A DNA stretch of 64,000 nt from Thermopetrobacter sp964430935 (lineage in GTDB: Bacteria; Pseudomonadota; Alphaproteobacteria; Rhizobiales; Aestuariivirgaceae), in the NCBI GenBank assembly GCA_964430935.1, contig CAYSHK010000039.1:62001-126000 (forward strand). The letters run 5' to 3'. Below, piece by piece: positions 25,062 to 34,438 of this stretch. Numbering within the stretch: position 1 is the stretch's first letter; each line of letters opens with the position of its first letter. The position numbers and the translations under genes were made by a program. The notes under the pieces were generated by a model, which saw only the letters and a program-made list of their open reading frames with translations, was not told the origin of the DNA and did not search any database.

Positions 25062-26014
25062 CATTCGCCGCCGCCGGCCAGCCTCTCGCGCCGCCGCACA
25101 TCCGCGAGGAAGCGCGGATCGATCATGCCGATGAACAGCTTGGCCTGCCGTGACAGATAGCGCCCCTTGCGGATGATGATGCCGTAGGAGCGGGGCCTGA
25201 AATAGCGGCGCAGCGGCACCTTCACCAGCTGGTCCTCCCCCTCCAGGGCCAGTCCCGAGACGATGGAGATGCCCATGCCCAGCTTCACGTACTTCTTCAC
25301 GACCTCCCAGCCGCCGGTCTCCAGCGCCACCTTCATCTCCAGCCCGTTGTCGCGGAACACCTTGCGGACCATCTTCCAGGTGGAGAGATGGCGCGGCGGC
25401 AGAATGAGGCCGTACTGGGCGATGTCCTCCAGGCTGATGCCGTCCTTGCCGGCCAGCGGATGGTCGGGCGGCATGATCAGCATCAGGTCGTAGGTCAGGA
25501 TGGGGCGGTAGAAGAAGTCCTCGTGGCTCCGCTGCATGGAGCCGACCGCGAAATCCGCCTCCCCGGCCTGCAGTTTCTCCATGCCCGCGCGGCCCGTGAC
25601 GTTGTGCAGGGTGATCTGCACCCGCGGATAGGTTTCCGAAAAGCGCCGGACGTGCTCCGGAAGCATGTGCAGGATCACCGTCTCGCCCGCCGCTATGTGC
25701 AGCTCCCCGCCTTCCAGCCGTTCGAACTGGGCGTGGAACTTCTCGTCGAGCCGCTCGAAGTCCTCGATCAGCGGTCTGGCCAGCTCGTAGAGGACCTGCC
25801 CCTCCGGCGTCAGGTCGATGCGCGGTCCGTGGCGGTCGAAGAGCTTCGCCCCCAGCTCCTTCTCCAGCGCCTTGATCTGCAGCGAGACCGTGGGCTGGCT
25901 CAGGAACAGCTTCTCGGCCGCCGCCGAGATGTTGCCCGTCTCCACCGTCTTGCAGAAGGCCCTGAGCGTCTTCAGCCGGTTCTCCTTGTAGAAGATGTCC
26001 GGGTTCTTCGCCAT
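25061..26014 (-). CDS. LysR-family regulator divergent from rnfB-nifJ
   Basis: 317 residues. The N-terminal winged helix (about 13-72) reads TLRAFCKTVETGNISAAAEKLFLSQPTVSLQIKALEKELGAKLFDR in overview, a standard LysR DNA-binding domain, followed by a type 2 periplasmic-binding-like effector domain related to CysB/Cbl-type members. Start ATG 26014 has GGGAA just upstream. It is divergent from rnfB with 151 bases between the starts, which contain two inverted repeats. By LysR convention it should regulate the divergent rnf-nifJ operon and itself. The inducer is unknown. Confidence 0.85.
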   Translation of the reverse strand: MAKNPDIFYKENRLKTLRAFCKTVETGNISAAAEKLFLSQPTVSLQIKALEKELGAKLFDRHGPRIDLTPEGQVLYELARPLIEDFERLDEKFHAQFERLEGGELHIAAGETVILHMLPEHVRRFSETYPRVQITLHNVTGRAGMEKLQAGEADFAVGSMQRSHEDFFYRPILTYDLMLIMPPDHPLAGKDGISLEDIAQYGLILPPRHLSTWKMVRKVFRDNGLEMKVALETGGWEVVKKYVKLGMGISIVSGLALEGEDQLVKVPLRRYFRPRSYGIIIRKGRYLSRQAKLFIGMIDPRFLADVRRRERLAGGGE

Positions 26015-26042
26015 TTCCCGCCACCTCGGTCCGCAATCCACC

Positions 26043-26061
26043 CTATTGGCTAGGCCAATAG
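26043..26061. promoter_or_regulatory. perfect inverted repeat, probable LysR operator 1
   Basis: CTATTGGC (26043-26050), TAG, GCCAATAG (26054-26061): perfect 8-bp arms. It lies about 30 bases upstream of the LysR start and 105 upstream of rnfB, in an AT-rich island. Confidence 0.7.
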
Positions 26062-26067
26062 TATGGA

Positions 26068-26088
26068 TTGAAATTATTGGAATTTCAA
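26068..26088. promoter_or_regulatory. perfect inverted repeat, probable LysR operator 2
   Basis: TTGAAATT (26068-26075), ATTGG, AATTTCAA (26081-26088): perfect 8-bp arms. The spacer repeats the ATTGG core of operator 1. Its centre is 26 bases from that of operator 1, about two and a half helical turns. Confidence 0.7.
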
Positions 26089-26165
26089 ATGATGCTTTTT
26101 CGTGCTTAGGATGACCGGGGGAACGCGGCGGCGGCGGTGCCATCGCAAGGGAGCGAGTCGGACGG

Positions 26166-27050
26166 ATGGAAGCGGCTGGACTTTCGATGACCGCCATGGC
26201 GGTGATCTTCATGGCGGCGCTGGGCGTTCTCCTGGCGGGGCTTCTGGCGCTGGCCAACCGCTATCTCTGGGTCTGGGAGGATCCCCGCATCCAGGAGGTG
26301 GAGGAACTTCTGCCCGCCACCAATTGCGGCGCCTGCGGACAGGCCGGCTGCCGCGCCTTCGCCGAGGCCCTGGTCGAGAACAGGGCGGAACCGGCCCAGT
26401 GCACCGTCTCTCCGCGCGAGACCATCGAGGACATCGCCGACACGCTGGGCGTGGAGGCGGGCGACGTGGAGAAGCGCATCGCCATGCTGGCCTGCGCCGG
26501 GGGCAGCCATGTGGCGCGCATGCGGGCCCACTACGCCGGCGTGGAGAGCTGCCGGGCGGCGGCCGTCGTCGGCGGCGGGCCGAAGCAGTGCGTCTGGGGG
26601 TGCCTGGGGCTCGGGGACTGCGCCGACGTCTGCGACTTCGACGCCATCTCCATGAACCGTTTCGGCCTGCCGGAAGTGGATGCGGACCTGTGCACCGCCT
26701 GCGGCGACTGCGTGGACATCTGCCCGAAGGATCTCTTTTCCATCCATCCGGTCAGCCACCGTCTGTGGGTGGCCTGCCGCAACCTTCTCCACGGGGAGGA
26801 GGCTCTGGCGGAATGCGAGGTGGCCTGCGACGCCTGCGGGCGCTGCGCCAGGGACGCCCCCGCCGGTCTGGTGGAGATGCGGAACAACCTGCCCGTCGTC
26901 AACTACGAGCTGAATCATCTGGCCACGCCGGACGTCATCCAGCGCTGTCCCACCGGCGCGATCGTCTGGCGGGACGAGAAGGGCCGCGTGATCAAGGGCA
27001 GGGAGACGAAACGCATCGTGCGCAGACGACCCCTGCCGATTGACGCCTGA
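26166..27050 (+). CDS. rnfB: Rnf complex ferredoxin-like subunit RnfB
   Basis: 294 residues. One N-terminal membrane helix (about 8-31) is followed by the four-Cys domain Cys54/57/62/79 (CGACGQAGC...C) and then ferredoxin clusters Cys142/146/152/156 and Cys176/179/182/186. A further incomplete block has Cys217/221/224/227 and a lone CP at Cys261; the fourth position of that motif reads ARDAP instead of CP. RnfB is the entry or exit point for ferredoxin electrons on the cytosolic side. It is followed 32 bases later by nifJ, an unusual neighbour inside an rnf operon. ATG 26166 is used; ATG 26187 is an alternative. Confidence 0.93.
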   Translation: MEAAGLSMTAMAVIFMAALGVLLAGLLALANRYLWVWEDPRIQEVEELLPATNCGACGQAGCRAFAEALVENRAEPAQCTVSPRETIEDIADTLGVEAGDVEKRIAMLACAGGSHVARMRAHYAGVESCRAAAVVGGGPKQCVWGCLGLGDCADVCDFDAISMNRFGLPEVDADLCTACGDCVDICPKDLFSIHPVSHRLWVACRNLLHGEEALAECEVACDACGRCARDAPAGLVEMRNNLPVVNYELNHLATPDVIQRCPTGAIVWRDEKGRVIKGRETKRIVRRRPLPIDA

Positions 27051-27082
27051 AACAGTTTCCCCGGTCGCAAGAGGGCGAAGAG

Positions 27083-30000
27083 ATGATTTTCGGAAACAGG
27101 AAGCAGAAGAAGAACGAGCCGAAGTACCCCGGCATCCGCATGGCGCTGGACGGCAACACCGCCGTCATCATGTGCGAACGCGAGGCTTCCGACGCCGCGG
27201 GCGCCTATCCCATCACACCGTCCACGCAGATGGGCGAATACTGGGCCGAGGAGGTGGCCAGGGGCCACATCAACGTCTCCGGCCGTCCCCTGGTCTTCGT
27301 GGAGCCCGAATCGGAGCACGCCGCCGCCGCGGTGACCGCCGGCATGTCCATGTCCGGACTGCGCGCCACCAATTTCTCCTCCGCCCAGGGCGTGGCCTTC
27401 ATGCACGAATCCCTCTATGCCGCGGTCGGCAAGCGGCTGCCCTACGTGCTCAACATCGGTGCCCGCGCCATCACCAAGGCCTCGCTCAACGTCCATTGCG
27501 GCCATGACGACTACCATTGCGTGGACGACACCGGCTTCATCCAGTTCTTCGCCCGCAATGCCCAGGCGGCCGCGGATCTGAACCTGATCGCCCGCAAGAC
27601 GGCCGAGCTCTCGCTGACCCCGGCCATCGTCGGACAGGACGGCTTCCTCACCACCCATCTGATCGAGCCGATCAACGTGCCGGAACGCGAGCTGATCGAC
27701 GAGTTCCTCGGCCATCCGGACGACGAGATCGAATGTCCGACGCCGGCGCAGAGGATGATCTACGGCGAAACCCGCCGCCGCGTGCCGATGCTCTGGGACG
27801 TGGACAATCCCGTGACTTCGGGTGCCGTGCAGAACCAGGACTCCTACATGCAGACGGTGGCCGCGCAGCGTCCCTATTTCTTCGACCATATTCCGGAGAT
27901 CGCCGAGAGGGTGATGGCGGAATACGCCGATCTGACCGGACGCGCGTACGGCCGCATCGGCACCTGGCACATGGACGATGCCGAATACGTCATCCTCGGC
28001 ATGGGCTCCATGATTCCGCAGGCGAAGGCGGTGGCGGAATACCTCCGCCGCACCCGCGGACTGAAGGTCGGCATCGTCGATCTCACCATGTACCGTCCCT
28101 TCCCCGGCGATCTGGTCTCGAAGGCCCTGATCGGACGGAAGGGCGTGGCGGTCCTGGAGCGCACGGACCAGCCGCTGGCGGAGGACCTGCCAGTCATGCG
28201 CGAGGTCCGTGCCGCCCTCTCCAAGGCGCTGGAGAACGGCATGGCGGCCGATGGCGAGAAGCCCTGGCCGGACTATGCCACGGCGAAGTCCATGAAGGAT
28301 CTGCCGCAGCTCTACTCCGGCGCCTACGGGCTCGGTTCGCGCGATCTGCAGCCGGAGGCCCTCGTCGCGGCGGTGGAGAACATGCTTCCCGACGGCGGAC
28401 ACCGCAGGTTCTTCTATCTCGGCATCGAATTCGTGCACGACATCCCCGCCTCGCCGAAGGAGGAGGTGCGCCAGCAGAAGCTCCTCGAAGCCTATCCGCA
28501 TATCCGGGATCTGGCGCTGAAGGGTTCGGAGAATCCGGACCTTCTGCCCGAGGGCGCCATCACCGTGCGCATGCATTCCATCGGCGGCTGGGGCGCCATC
28601 ACCACCGGCAAGAATCTGGCCATGACCCTCTACGAGCTGCTCGGCTACGAGATCAAGGCCAATCCCAAGTACGGTTCCGAGAAGAAGGGCCAGCCCACCA
28701 CCTACTACATGTCGGCGGCCCCGGAACCCATTCCCCTGTCCTGCGAGTACCACAACGTGGACGTGGTGCTCTCCCCCGATCCGAACGTCTTCCACCACTC
28801 CAACCCGCTGTTCGGTTTGCGGAAGGGCGGCGTCTTCATCATCCAGCACTCCGGTACCGCGGAGGAGCTGTGGAAGAGTCTGCCCGAAAGCGCCCAGCGC
28901 TACATCATCGACAACGACATCCGCCTGTTCTACGTGGACGGCTTCCGCATCGCCCGCGAGGAGGCGAGCAATCCGGAGCTGCAGCTGCGCATGCAGGGCA
29001 ACGCCTTCCAGGGCGCCTTCTTCGCCGCATCGCCCCTGATGGAGCGGGCCGGGCTGGACGAGAAGAAGCTGTTCGCCGCCATCGAGGCGCAGCTCGAGGC
29101 CAAGTTCGGCTCCAAGGGACGCAAGGTCGTGGAGGACAATCTCCGGGTCGTGCGCCGCGGCTTCGAGGAGACCCGCGAGGTCACCGGGAAGGTCGTCACC
29201 CCGCGCGAGGCCGGCGGGGAGGAGGTCCGCAGCGGTCTGCCCGTGCTGCTGAGGGACATTCCCGAGGCCGGCGGCGGCGCCTCCGACATCCACCGTTTCT
29301 GGGAGCAGACCGGCGAGTTCTACGCCAGCGGCCGCGGATCGGACATCACCGCCGATCCCTTCCAGGCGCTCTCCCTCATTCCCGCGTCCACGGGCATCTT
29401 CCGCGACATGACGCAGATCCGCTTCGAGGTGCCGGAATTCGTCGCCGAGAAGTGCACCGCCTGCGGCGAGTGCTACACGGTCTGCCCGGATTCCGCCTGT
29501 CCGGGACTGGTGAACACCGTCGCGGAGGTCTTCTCCTCGGCCATCGCCGCCGTGGAGGAGGAGATCGGCGCGACCGAGCACCTGCGCCGCGAAAGCCGGA
29601 AGCTGGAGAAGATCCTCCGTCCGATGATCGACGAGGCCGGGGAGGAGGCCGACGTCAATGCCCTCATCCACCGGGCCATCGACGAGCTTCTGGCCGGAAG
29701 CGACCTGGAGGGCGGGGCGCGGAACCGGCTGGAGGAGGAGATGGAGGCCTTCCGCCGGGCCATCGGCGAGTTCCGCTTCTCCGTCACCAAGCCATACTGG
29801 ATCCAGCGCGAGAAGAAGAGGAAGGGCTCCGGAGGCCTGTTCTCCATCACCATCAATCCCTACACCTGCAAGGGCTGCATGGAATGCGTGGAGGTCTGCG
29901 ACGACGGCGCGCTGGTGCCGGTGCGGCAGGACGATGAGGTCGTCGCCCGCCTGCGCCGCGAGTGGGAGTTCTGGGAACGGCTGCCGACCACCAATCCGCA

Positions 30001-32026
30001 GTTCGACCGCATCGACGATCTGGACGAGAAGATCGGCGCGCTGCAGACGCTGCTGCTCGACAAGCCGGTGTACAATTCCATGGTCTGCGGCGACGGCGCC
30101 TGTCTGGGCTGCGGCGAGAAGACGGCGATCCACCTGTTCACCGCCACCGTGACCGCCCTCATGCAGCCGCGGGTGAAGGCGCACCTGAAGAGGCTGGACG
30201 ACCTCATCTCGCGGCTGGAGGCGCACATCCGCCTGAAGCTGGCCCAGGGCGTGGATCTCTCCGATTCCGCCACCATCGGCGCGCTGGCCGGCACCGACGA
30301 CGACGTGACGCTGGCCGACCTCGCCCGCACGCTGGATGCCGACGGCGTCTCCACCGTCATCGACAAGGACTGGCTGGCCTGGGCCACCGGCCTGCTGGAC
30401 AGGCTTCGCGATCTGAAGTGGCGCTATGAGGAAGGCCCCACGAAGCGCGGCCGTTCCGACATGGGCGTCATCAATTCCACCGGCTGCACCTCGGTCTGGG
30501 GTTCCACCTTCCCCTACAATCCCTATCCCTTCCCGTGGACCTCGCACCTGTTCCAGGACAGCCCGTCGGTGGCCATGGGCGTCTTCGAGGGACACATGGC
30601 GAAGATGGCCGAAGGCTTCAAGGCCATCCGCATGGCCGAGCTGGAGCTGGCCGGGAAGTACAATCCCGCCGAACACGGGGAGTTCTTCGCCAAGTTCGGC
30701 TGGAAGGACTTCACCGACGAGGAATGGAAGCTGTGCCCGCCCGTCGTGGCCATCGGCGGCGACGGCGCGATGTACGACATCGGCTTCCAGAACCTCTCCC
30801 GCGCCATGGCCTCCGGCATGCCCATCAAGGTGCTGGTGGTCGATACGCAGGTCTATTCCAACACCGGCGGCCAGGCCTGCACCTCGGGCTTCATCTCCCA
30901 GGTTGCCGACATGAGCCCCTACGGCCGCGACTGGAAGGGCAAGGAGGAGATCCGCAAGGAGATTTCGCTCATCGGCATGGCGCATCGCACCACCTTCGTG
31001 CTGCAGGGCGCCCAGAGCAACGTCACCCACCTTCTGGAGGGCTACATCGACGGCCTGAATTCGCGCCGGCCGGCCCTGTTCAACATCTACACCGTCTGCC
31101 CGCCGGAGCACGGCGTGGGCGACGACGCCGCGGACGTGCAGACGAAGATGGCCGTGGAATCCCGCGCCTATCCGCTGGTCCGCTACGATCCCGACGCCGG
31201 CGAGACCTTCGAGGAATGCCTCGACCTCTCCGGCAATCCGGCTCTGGATCGCGACTGGCCCGAATACACCCTGAAATACGTCGACGAGAACGGGGAGGAG
31301 GCGGAGATGCGCCTGCCCTTCACCTTCGCCGACTTCGCCGTCACCGAGGGGCGTTTCCGCAAGCATTTCCGCCGCGTGCCGCGCGGGAAGTGGACCGACG
31401 ACATGGTGCCCTTCCACGAGTTCCTCGACATGGACGAGGACGAGCGCGAAGGCAGGTTCCCGTACGTCTGGGCCGTGGACGACGAAAACCGCCTGATCCG
31501 CGTGATCTGCTCGCAGGAGATCGTCCGCTCCGCCGAGGAGCGCCGGGCCTTCTGGCGTCAGCTGAAGGGCATCGCCGGCCTGACGGGGCGCGTCGACGTC
31601 GAGGCCGAGATCGCGAAGGCCAAGGCCGAGATGGCCGGCAGACTTGCCGGTGCCCTGCTGGGCCTCGCGGAAGGGGCGGGCGGCTCCGCCGCGGCCATCG
31701 ACCTCGTTTCCGCGGCGGCGGGAGATGCGTCTCCCTCCGCTCCTGCCGCCGCTTCTTCTTCCGCCGTTCCCGGAGACTACGAACCCGTCTGGATCGACAC
31801 GCCGGAATGTACCGCGTGCGACGAGTGCGTGGAGCTGGCTCCGGGGATCTTCCAGTACAACGAGGACAATCAGGCCATCGTGGTCGATCCGCGTGGCGGC
31901 ACCTTCGAGGACATCGTGAAGGCCGCGGAGAAGTGCACCGCCATGTGCATCCATCCGGGCACGCCCTGGAACATGAACGAGAAGAACGTCGAGAAGCTGA
32001 TCAAGCGCGCCGAGAAGTTCCAGTAG
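27083..32026 (+). CDS. nifJ: extended pyruvate:ferredoxin (flavodoxin) oxidoreductase with C-terminal ferredoxin domain
   Basis: 1647 residues against about 1170-1200 for usual NifJ. It oxidises pyruvate with CoA to acetyl-CoA, CO2 and reduced ferredoxin, or runs in reverse. Visible parts: domain I with YPITPSTQMGEYW; distal clusters Cys791/794/797/801 and Cys929/932/935/939; proximal cluster Cys1007, 1010, 1135 and 1339; TPP motif GGDGAMYD at 1225-1232 with SNTGG. The spacer between the two distal motifs is 127 residues (normally about 45), that between Cys1010 and Cys1135 is 124 (normally about 25), and a long C-terminal extension ends in an Ala/Ser linker and a single-cluster ferredoxin (Cys1576/1579/1582...1618/1622). 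It lies between rnfB and rnfC. Substrate could be another 2-oxoacid. Confidence 0.93.
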   Translation: MIFGNRKQKKNEPKYPGIRMALDGNTAVIMCEREASDAAGAYPITPSTQMGEYWAEEVARGHINVSGRPLVFVEPESEHAAAAVTAGMSMSGLRATNFSSAQGVAFMHESLYAAVGKRLPYVLNIGARAITKASLNVHCGHDDYHCVDDTGFIQFFARNAQAAADLNLIARKTAELSLTPAIVGQDGFLTTHLIEPINVPERELIDEFLGHPDDEIECPTPAQRMIYGETRRRVPMLWDVDNPVTSGAVQNQDSYMQTVAAQRPYFFDHIPEIAERVMAEYADLTGRAYGRIGTWHMDDAEYVILGMGSMIPQAKAVAEYLRRTRGLKVGIVDLTMYRPFPGDLVSKALIGRKGVAVLERTDQPLAEDLPVMREVRAALSKALENGMAADGEKPWPDYATAKSMKDLPQLYSGAYGLGSRDLQPEALVAAVENMLPDGGHRRFFYLGIEFVHDIPASPKEEVRQQKLLEAYPHIRDLALKGSENPDLLPEGAITVRMHSIGGWGAITTGKNLAMTLYELLGYEIKANPKYGSEKKGQPTTYYMSAAPEPIPLSCEYHNVDVVLSPDPNVFHHSNPLFGLRKGGVFIIQHSGTAEELWKSLPESAQRYIIDNDIRLFYVDGFRIAREEASNPELQLRMQGNAFQGAFFAASPLMERAGLDEKKLFAAIEAQLEAKFGSKGRKVVEDNLRVVRRGFEETREVTGKVVTPREAGGEEVRSGLPVLLRDIPEAGGGASDIHRFWEQTGEFYASGRGSDITADPFQALSLIPASTGIFRDMTQIRFEVPEFVAEKCTACGECYTVCPDSACPGLVNTVAEVFSSAIAAVEEEIGATEHLRRESRKLEKILRPMIDEAGEEADVNALIHRAIDELLAGSDLEGGARNRLEEEMEAFRRAIGEFRFSVTKPYWIQREKKRKGSGGLFSITINPYTCKGCMECVEVCDDGALVPVRQDDEVVARLRREWEFWERLPTTNPQFDRIDDLDEKIGALQTLLLDKPVYNSMVCGDGACLGCGEKTAIHLFTATVTALMQPRVKAHLKRLDDLISRLEAHIRLKLAQGVDLSDSATIGALAGTDDDVTLADLARTLDADGVSTVIDKDWLAWATGLLDRLRDLKWRYEEGPTKRGRSDMGVINSTGCTSVWGSTFPYNPYPFPWTSHLFQDSPSVAMGVFEGHMAKMAEGFKAIRMAELELAGKYNPAEHGEFFAKFGWKDFTDEEWKLCPPVVAIGGDGAMYDIGFQNLSRAMASGMPIKVLVVDTQVYSNTGGQACTSGFISQVADMSPYGRDWKGKEEIRKEISLIGMAHRTTFVLQGAQSNVTHLLEGYIDGLNSRRPALFNIYTVCPPEHGVGDDAADVQTKMAVESRAYPLVRYDPDAGETFEECLDLSGNPALDRDWPEYTLKYVDENGEEAEMRLPFTFADFAVTEGRFRKHFRRVPRGKWTDDMVPFHEFLDMDEDEREGRFPYVWAVDDENRLIRVICSQEIVRSAEERRAFWRQLKGIAGLTGRVDVEAEIAKAKAEMAGRLAGALLGLAEGAGGSAAAIDLVSAAAGDASPSAPAAASSSAVPGDYEPVWIDTPECTACDECVELAPGIFQYNEDNQAIVVDPRGGTFEDIVKAAEKCTAMCIHPGTPWNMNEKNVEKLIKRAEKFQ

Positions 32027-32048
32027 GGACGGCGGGGAGGACGGTGTC

Positions 32049-33392
32049 ATGGGTCTGATGTCCCTCTTCGGCAGAACGTTCCGCCACGGAATCCATCCGC
32101 CGCAGAACAAGGATGCCACGGCGGGGGTGCCCATCCGCCGTCTGGCCTTTCCGCCGCGGCTGATCGTCCATCTCGACCAGTTCATCGGCCGCCCCGCGAA
32201 ACCGGTGGTGCGGAAGGGGCAGGAGGTGGTGCGTGGCCAGCCCATCGCCGAACCGGACGGTTTCATGTCCGTGCCGCTGTTCGCGCCGGCCACCGGACGC
32301 GTCCGCGACATCCGCCTGATGCCGTCCGCCCGCGGCCCGCGGTCCATGGCCATCGTGATCGACGTGCATGAGGCTTCCTCGCAGCGGGTGCGCTGGGCGC
32401 GCCCTCCCAACGATCTCGAGGAGATGGACCGCGACGCGCTGATCCGCGCCATACAGAACACCGGGCTGACCGGTCTCGGCGGCGCGGCCTTTCCGATGCA
32501 CGTGAAGTATGCCTCGCCGCCCGGCGACGACACCCTGCCCGACACCCTGGTGGTCAACGGTGCCGAATGCGAACCCTGGCTGACCGCCGACCACAGGGTG
32601 ATGCTCGAGCAGCCGGAGGAGCTGTTGCGCGGCATCCGCTACGCGCTGAGGGCAAGCGGCGCGAAGCGCGCCATCGTGGGCATCGAGGACAACAAGCGCG
32701 ACGCGGCGGAGGTTCTGCGCGGCCGCCTGGAGCCGGACGATCCGATCCGCGTGGAACTCGTGGAGACGAAGTATCCGCAGGGCGCGGAGAAGATGCTGAT
32801 CTACGCACTGCTCGGCCGCAGGGTTCCGGCCGGTGGATTGCCCCGGCAGGTGGGCGTGGTGGTGTCCAACGCCGGCACGCTGGCCCAGCTGGGCCATCTG
32901 CTGCCGCGCGGCGAGGGACTGATCGAGCGGGTCGTCACCGTCGCCGGTCCCGGCGTGGAGCGCCCGGGCAACTACCGTGTGCCCATCGGAACGCCGGCCC
33001 GCTTCATCCTCGAGGAGGCCGGGCTGAGGACGGAGAACGCGGAGATCATCTTCGGCGGCCCCATGATGGGGCTGGACGTGCCGGAACTGGACGTGCCGGT
33101 CACCATGGGCACCTCCGGCGTGCTGGTGCGCGAGGACACCGGCTCCGAAAGGCGCATCTGGCCGTGCATAAAGTGCGCCCGCTGCGTGGACGCCTGCCCG
33201 ATGTTCCTCAATCCCTCCGTTCTGGGACAGCTCGCCCTGGCCCGCCGTTACGAGGAGATGCGGGAGCGGTACAATCTGCTCGACTGCTTCGAATGCGGAT
33301 GCTGCACCTATGTCTGTCCCTCCAACATCCCCCTGGTGCAGCATTTCCGCATCGCCAAGGCCATAAACCGTGAAAGGGCGCAGGCAGAATGA
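32049..33392 (+). CDS. rnfC: Rnf complex NADH-binding subunit RnfC
   Basis: 447 residues, cytosolic peripheral subunit carrying FMN, the NAD(H) site and two [4Fe-4S] clusters. Motifs: N-terminal HPPQNKDAT, GLTGLGGAAFPMHVK nucleotide loop, LVVNGAECEP, EIIFGGPMMG, and the cluster motifs CIKCARCVDACP and CFECGCCTYVCPS near the C-terminus. It lacks the long Ala-rich C-terminal extension of enteric RsxC. The stop overlaps the rnfD start by ATGA; nifJ ends 22 bases before it. Confidence 0.95.
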   Translation: MGLMSLFGRTFRHGIHPPQNKDATAGVPIRRLAFPPRLIVHLDQFIGRPAKPVVRKGQEVVRGQPIAEPDGFMSVPLFAPATGRVRDIRLMPSARGPRSMAIVIDVHEASSQRVRWARPPNDLEEMDRDALIRAIQNTGLTGLGGAAFPMHVKYASPPGDDTLPDTLVVNGAECEPWLTADHRVMLEQPEELLRGIRYALRASGAKRAIVGIEDNKRDAAEVLRGRLEPDDPIRVELVETKYPQGAEKMLIYALLGRRVPAGGLPRQVGVVVSNAGTLAQLGHLLPRGEGLIERVVTVAGPGVERPGNYRVPIGTPARFILEEAGLRTENAEIIFGGPMMGLDVPELDVPVTMGTSGVLVREDTGSERRIWPCIKCARCVDACPMFLNPSVLGQLALARRYEEMRERYNLLDCFECGCCTYVCPSNIPLVQHFRIAKAINRERAQAE

Positions 33393-34438
33393 TTCCGCGC
33401 AAGGTGCACATAGCCCTGAAGCCTTCGCCGCACATCCATTCGGGGCAGGACGTGGTCGTCATCATGCACAACGTGGTGCTGGCCCTGCTGCCGCTGAACC
33501 TGTGGTTCGTCTGGCAGTTCGGCCTCTCCGCCATCGTCCATACGCTGGGCGTTCTGCTGTCCTGCCTGCTGACCGAGCGCATCTGGGCCTGGGCCGCCGG
33601 AAAGCCGAATCCGCTGGGCGACTGGTCGGCCACCATCACCGGCCTTCTGCTGGCGCTGACCGTACCGCCCTCCCTGCCCCTGTGGATGGGCGCCGTCGGT
33701 GGCATCGTCGCCATCGCCCTGGGCAAGGCCTTCTTCGGCGGGCTGGGCTTCAACGTCTTCAATCCGGCCCTGGTCGGCCGCGCCTTCATCCAGGCGGCGT
33801 TTCCCGTGGCGGTGAACACCTGGCCTCCGGCCTGGTGGGAGGGGCGTTTCGCCGCCTTCTATCCGACGACGTTCACCGCCCCCTTCATGTCGCCCCCGGA
33901 CCTCGGTGCATGGCTGGCCTCCGCGGTGGACGCGGTCAGCGGCGCCACGCCCCTCGCCCGGATGAAATTCGCCCACGACCAGCAGTCCGCCCTCGATCTC
34001 TGGGTCTTCGCCGACGCCTCCAACGTCACCGGGCCGCCGGCCCTGCTCATCCTGCTCTGCGGGCTCTATCTGGCCTTCCGCCGCATGCTCGACTGGCGCA
34101 TTCCGCTGTCGGTCATGGCCTCCGCCGCCGTCTTTTCCGCCATCTTCTGGCTGCTGGATCCCGGCCGTCATCCCGATCCCCTGTTCGTGCTCGCCTCCGG
34201 CGGCCTGATGCTGGGCGCCTGGTTCATGGCCACCGACATGGTGGGCTCCCCCGTCACGCCCGCCGGTGCCGTGCTCTACGGGATCCTGATCGGCGTGGTG
34301 ACGGTGGTCATCCGTCTGTTCGGCGGCATGGCCGAAGGCGTGATGTACGCGATACTACTGGGCAACGCGGCCACGCCGCTGATCGAGCGGATCACCCAGC
34401 CGCGGCCCTTCGGATCCGAGGGAGGGAGGCGCTCATGA
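33389..34438 (+). CDS. rnfD: Rnf complex membrane flavoprotein RnfD
   Basis: 349 residues with about nine or ten transmembrane helices. Thr187 in DAVSGATPLARM is the covalent FMN attachment site modified by ApbE. GFNVFNPALVGRAF and ATDMVGSPVTPAG are conserved NqrB/RnfD blocks. RnfD is thought to form the ion pathway. Overlaps rnfC and rnfG by ATGA junctions, so the set is translationally coupled. Confidence 0.95.
   Translation: MIPRKVHIALKPSPHIHSGQDVVVIMHNVVLALLPLNLWFVWQFGLSAIVHTLGVLLSCLLTERIWAWAAGKPNPLGDWSATITGLLLALTVPPSLPLWMGAVGGIVAIALGKAFFGGLGFNVFNPALVGRAFIQAAFPVAVNTWPPAWWEGRFAAFYPTTFTAPFMSPPDLGAWLASAVDAVSGATPLARMKFAHDQQSALDLWVFADASNVTGPPALLILLCGLYLAFRRMLDWRIPLSVMASAAVFSAIFWLLDPGRHPDPLFVLASGGLMLGAWFMATDMVGSPVTPAGAVLYGILIGVVTVVIRLFGGMAEGVMYAILLGNAATPLIERITQPRPFGSEGGRRS

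Noticed and set aside
26079..26095. Sigma54 promoter upstream of rnfB
   Set aside because: A TTGG and a TGC are present but the GG-to-GC spacing is 13, not the required 10 bases.
26915..32635. A 1906-codon open frame on the minus strand opposite nifJ and rnfC
   Set aside because: It lies exactly opposite clearly conserved coding sequence. The protein is rich in Ala, Gly, Arg, His and Val with no recognisable domain, as expected for the antisense frame of high-GC genes with strong third-position bias.
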